Of a DNA stretch of 6,104 bases, positions 4,885 to 6,104 are shown one piece after another. Source of the DNA: an uncultured Parvularculaceae bacterium (GTDB lineage: Bacteria; Pseudomonadota; Alphaproteobacteria; Caulobacterales; Parvularculaceae); NCBI GenBank assembly GCA_947259815.1, contig CAMYNO010000278.1, positions 1-6,104 on the forward strand, given 5' to 3'. Both the position numbers and the translations under genes were made by a program. Position 1 is the first letter of the stretch. Every line of letters starts with the position of its first letter. The notes beneath the pieces were generated by a model, which saw only the letters and a list, made by a program, of their open reading frames with translations, did no database searches and was not told where the DNA came from.

Positions 4885-6104
4885 TGTCTTTTAATCCCGT
4901 TCTTTCCGCTGTGATTACCGACGGGGCAGCCCGTACGCCCGCCAGCATCTGACTTAATTGTCTCGCGTCCTTTACTTCGACATCCATCACCATGTCGAGA
5001 AACTCCCGCGAGCGATTATCAAGACGCATGGACGCAACTGAAACACCGTAGCGTGCAATGATCCCGGCGACTTCCGATAAAACGCCAACACCGTTCCTGA
5101 CAGTGATAATAATACGCGCGAAAGCGGAAACGCCGTCCTCGTCCTGGTCGCGCCATTTCAAATCCAGCCAGCGCGATTGGGGCGGGTCGTCCGCTGCAAG
5201 CGTATCGCAATAAATCGTATGCACCTTGACGGCGCCGTCATCGCCCCGAATGCCGACAATACGTTCACCCGGCAGCGGCGTGCAGCACCGCGCCATACTG
5301 ACGGACACGCCGGGCGTCAGTCCCGCTATGGCGACGCGCGGCTTGAACGCCTGCAAGCTTGCCGGGCGAATTTCGCCTTCCGTCGCCGCAGAGGCGCCCG
5401 GATAAACCGCTTCGATCAAATCGGCGACCGGAAGATCACCGCGGCCAATGGCAACAAGAACGTCTTCAACGGACTTTCGGCCAAGCTGGCGAAGCGCCGC
5501 ACGCACGCCTTTCAGGGAGAATTGTAAATGCGCGCCGGTGAATACGCTTTCCGCAATGGAGCGCCCGAGCGCTAAATGTTCATCGCGCTGCATTTTCTTG
5601 ATCCGACGCCGGATGGCGCTGCGCGCACGGCCAGTCATGGCGATGGATTCCCACTCTGCCGGTACGGGCGCATTATCCGAGCGCAACACCAAAATGACAT
5701 CGCCAGTTTGTAATGGGGTCCGCAAAGGACGCTGTACGCCGTTTATTTTTGCGCCGATACAAGTGTCGCCGACATCGGTGTGAACTGCGTAAGCAAAATC
5801 AAGCGCCGTAGAGCCCTTTGGCAGGGCGACAACGCGGCTTTTCGGCGTGAAGCAGAACACCTGATCCTGAAACAGCTCCAGCTTGGCGTAACGCAAGGCT
5901 TCATCCGGGTCTTCGCCGGCCTGGTACATTTCAACAAGGCGGCGCGGCGTTTCGTAAGGATCGAAATGCCCAGGCGCGACGATTTCAACGCCCGGGCCAT
6001 CATCGCCCGGATCTTTATACTGCCAATGGGCGGCGACGCCGCGTTCCGCCGTCTCGTGCATCTCGTGAGTGCGAATTTGAATTTCTATTTTTTGACGCCG
6101 TCCG
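4871..6104 (-). CDS. RelA/SpoT-family (p)ppGpp synthetase/hydrolase, C-terminal part (5' end outside the window)
   Basis: This enzyme family makes and degrades the alarmone (p)ppGpp in the stringent response. About 410 C-terminal residues are visible; the frame continues unbroken to the right edge, so the Met at 6061 is internal. In order: the end of the synthetase domain with the family motif QKIEIQIRT and HETAERGVAAHW (visible residues 4-27), a TGS domain (about 78-140, PKGSTALDFAYAVHTDVGDT), a helical linker, the conserved-cysteine zinc-finger region (MARCCTPLPGE, about 270-281, then HTIYC), and a C-terminal ACT domain (about 327-400, GVGVLSEVAGIIARYGVSV). This is the full regulatory half of a long Rel, which interacts with ribosomes in this family. 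The hydrolase domain is not visible, so whether it is bifunctional (likely in Alphaproteobacteria, often named relA, spoT or rsh) cannot be seen. Its end overlaps pyrE by 14 nt. Confidence 0.95.
   Translation of the reverse strand, partial: GRRQKIEIQIRTHEMHETAERGVAAHWQYKDPGDDGPGVEIVAPGHFDPYETPRRLVEMYQAGEDPDEALRYAKLELFQDQVFCFTPKSRVVALPKGSTALDFAYAVHTDVGDTCIGAKINGVQRPLRTPLQTGDVILVLRSDNAPVPAEWESIAMTGRARSAIRRRIKKMQRDEHLALGRSIAESVFTGAHLQFSLKGVRAALRQLGRKSVEDVLVAIGRGDLPVADLIEAVYPGASAATEGEIRPASLQAFKPRVAIAGLTPGVSVSMARCCTPLPGERIVGIRGDDGAVKVHTIYCDTLAADDPPQSRWLDLKWRDQDEDGVSAFARIIITVRNGVGVLSEVAGIIARYGVSVASMRLDNRSREFLDMVMDVEVKDARQLSQMLAGVRAAPSVITAERTGLKDNEEF

Noticed and set aside
4871..6061. Met at 6061 as the start of the Rel gene
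   Set aside because: The frame continues to the right edge and the upstream residues (QKIEIQIRT) are a conserved part of the synthetase domain, so the Met is internal.

Overview
The window carries a conserved housekeeping operon on the minus strand, read from the right end leftward: rel/spoT (partial) - pyrE - pdxJ - acpS - lepB - rnc - era. This gene order, with short PyrE, PdxJ and AcpS between a Rel enzyme and the lepB-rnc-era block, is typical of Alphaproteobacteria. The moderately GC-rich composition and the protein sequences fit that class. I cannot place the organism more precisely. A Parvularculales/Caulobacterales/Rhodobacterales-like lineage is a guess from the general look of the proteins.

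Layout from left to right. Positions 1-54 hold the first 18 codons of a minus-strand gene that begins with a signal peptide and runs out of the window. Positions 55-278 lie between the divergent genes and include an in-frame, start-less extension of the next gene. Positions 279-587 (probably more) encode a small, unrecognised plus-strand protein that looks like a secreted or periplasmic beta-rich domain. Its stop faces the era stop across 6 bases, and a perfect 7-bp stem-loop at 585-603 contains both stop codons. From 594 to the right end the minus-strand operon is packed tightly: rel/pyrE overlap by 14 nt, pyrE/pdxJ by 4 nt (GTGA), lepB/rnc by 4 nt (ATGA) and rnc/era by 14 nt. Only pdxJ-acpS (28 nt) and acpS-lepB (55 nt) have gaps.

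The operon joins unrelated essential functions: the stringent-response alarmone enzyme (Rel), pyrimidine synthesis (PyrE), vitamin B6 synthesis (PdxJ), acyl-carrier-protein activation (AcpS), signal peptide cleavage (LepB), double-stranded RNA processing (RNase III) and 30S ribosome assembly (Era). The many overlaps suggest one transcript with translational coupling.

I found no mobile element, CRISPR array, tRNA or rRNA, and no clear evidence of a new multi-gene system. The least explained part is the left 600 bases: the small plus-strand gene whose coding-like sequence runs upstream of its only ATG without any usual start codon, next to a divergent secreted-protein gene, in the place where recO often follows era.
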